Made by a program: the position numbers and the translations under genes. The notes below the pieces were generated by a model. That model worked only from the letters and a program-made list of their open reading frames with translations. It had not been told where the DNA came from and ran no database searches. A stretch of DNA of 64,000 bases from Bicyclus anynana (lineage: Eukaryota > Arthropoda > Insecta > Lepidoptera > Nymphalidae): contig NC_069090.1 in assembly GCF_947172395.1 (NCBI RefSeq), positions 6,892,291-6,956,290 on the forward strand. The letters are read 5' to 3'. Positions 63,739 through 64,000 of the stretch are shown one piece after another. Each line of letters begins with the position of its first letter. Position 1 is the first letter of the stretch.

Positions 63739-64000
63739 CTATTATCTAATATATTAAATACTATGAGCTGGTTTTACTATTTTCTGATAAGTGTTGGATG
63801 AATAGCTTATTCACAAATATTGCCTTTGTCACTTTATGAAAATAAGAAATCAATAACTTTCGTTTGGACTAACTTATCAGAAAGAGGTGAAAATGGCCCT
63901 TAATTTTCTTTCTTCTACTTCAACTATTTATAATTTAATAGCATTATGGAGTCTTAATCCATTTAACATCTTGTGAAAATGTTCTGATTTCTAAGTATTA

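Larger units (their letters stand above)
62581..64000. other. Right-hand flank after the last Sos exon found
   Basis: Almost wholly repeats: the 62590-62795 repeat, a CTCGGACCAGGGCGCG/AATAAATGAATTTTG repeat (62930-63080), a second interspersed repeat (63085-63275) and hAT MITE copy E. No further exon-like sequence. AATAAA at 62899 is the only candidate polyadenylation signal near the stop. Confidence 0.6.

Overview
This is an AT-rich, intron-dense, transposon-packed animal genome segment, most likely from a lepidopteran insect. Two recognisable genes lie head to head, about 2.2 kb apart between start codons. On the minus strand (start codon near 15613, running off the left edge) is a SID-1/SIDT-family membrane protein gene (sid-1-like, or sil), seen as ten exons that code the extracellular domain, the first membrane helix and part of the cytoplasmic loop. 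On the plus strand (17808 to about 62580) is Son of sevenless (Sos), the Ras guanine-nucleotide exchange factor, rebuilt here by eye as 31 exons coding about 1,383 residues: histone folds, DH, PH, REM, CDC25/RasGEF and a short proline-rich tail. Reading phase is consistent across every junction in both models.

Layout: 1-3484 holds the last visible sil exon and a repeat-filled intron; 3485-15613 holds the other nine sil exons; 15614-17807 is the shared intergenic region, with a perfect hairpin and a CRE-like TGACGTCA; 17808-33825 holds Sos exons 1-14 (histone fold, DH, PH, start of REM); 33826-45236 is a giant intron with a fossil BEL/Pao retrotransposon, a 230-bp tandem array and a decayed partial copy of exon 15; 45237-62580 holds exons 15-31 (REM, an unusual repeat-coding linker exon, CDC25, proline-rich tail); 62581-64000 is repeats only.

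Sos links receptor tyrosine kinases to Ras through the SH3 adaptor Drk/Grb2, and two PxxPxR motifs remain in the tail. SID-1 proteins are multipass membrane proteins linked to double-stranded RNA uptake and lipid handling. Nothing suggests that the two genes share a pathway; the arrangement only implies a shared upstream region.

The introns hold at least three tRNA-derived SINE families, a hAT-type MITE family with clean 8-bp target duplications (five copies), other inverted-repeat elements, and non-LTR and BEL/Pao retroelement remnants. The most interesting observations are the minisatellite-coded exon in the Sos REM-CDC25 linker, SINE ends lying within about 30 bases of several Sos 3' splice sites, two GC-AG introns with almost identical donors, and the exon-15 ghost. 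I found no clear sign of a wholly new biological system. All exon models are hand-made, without transcripts or alignment software.
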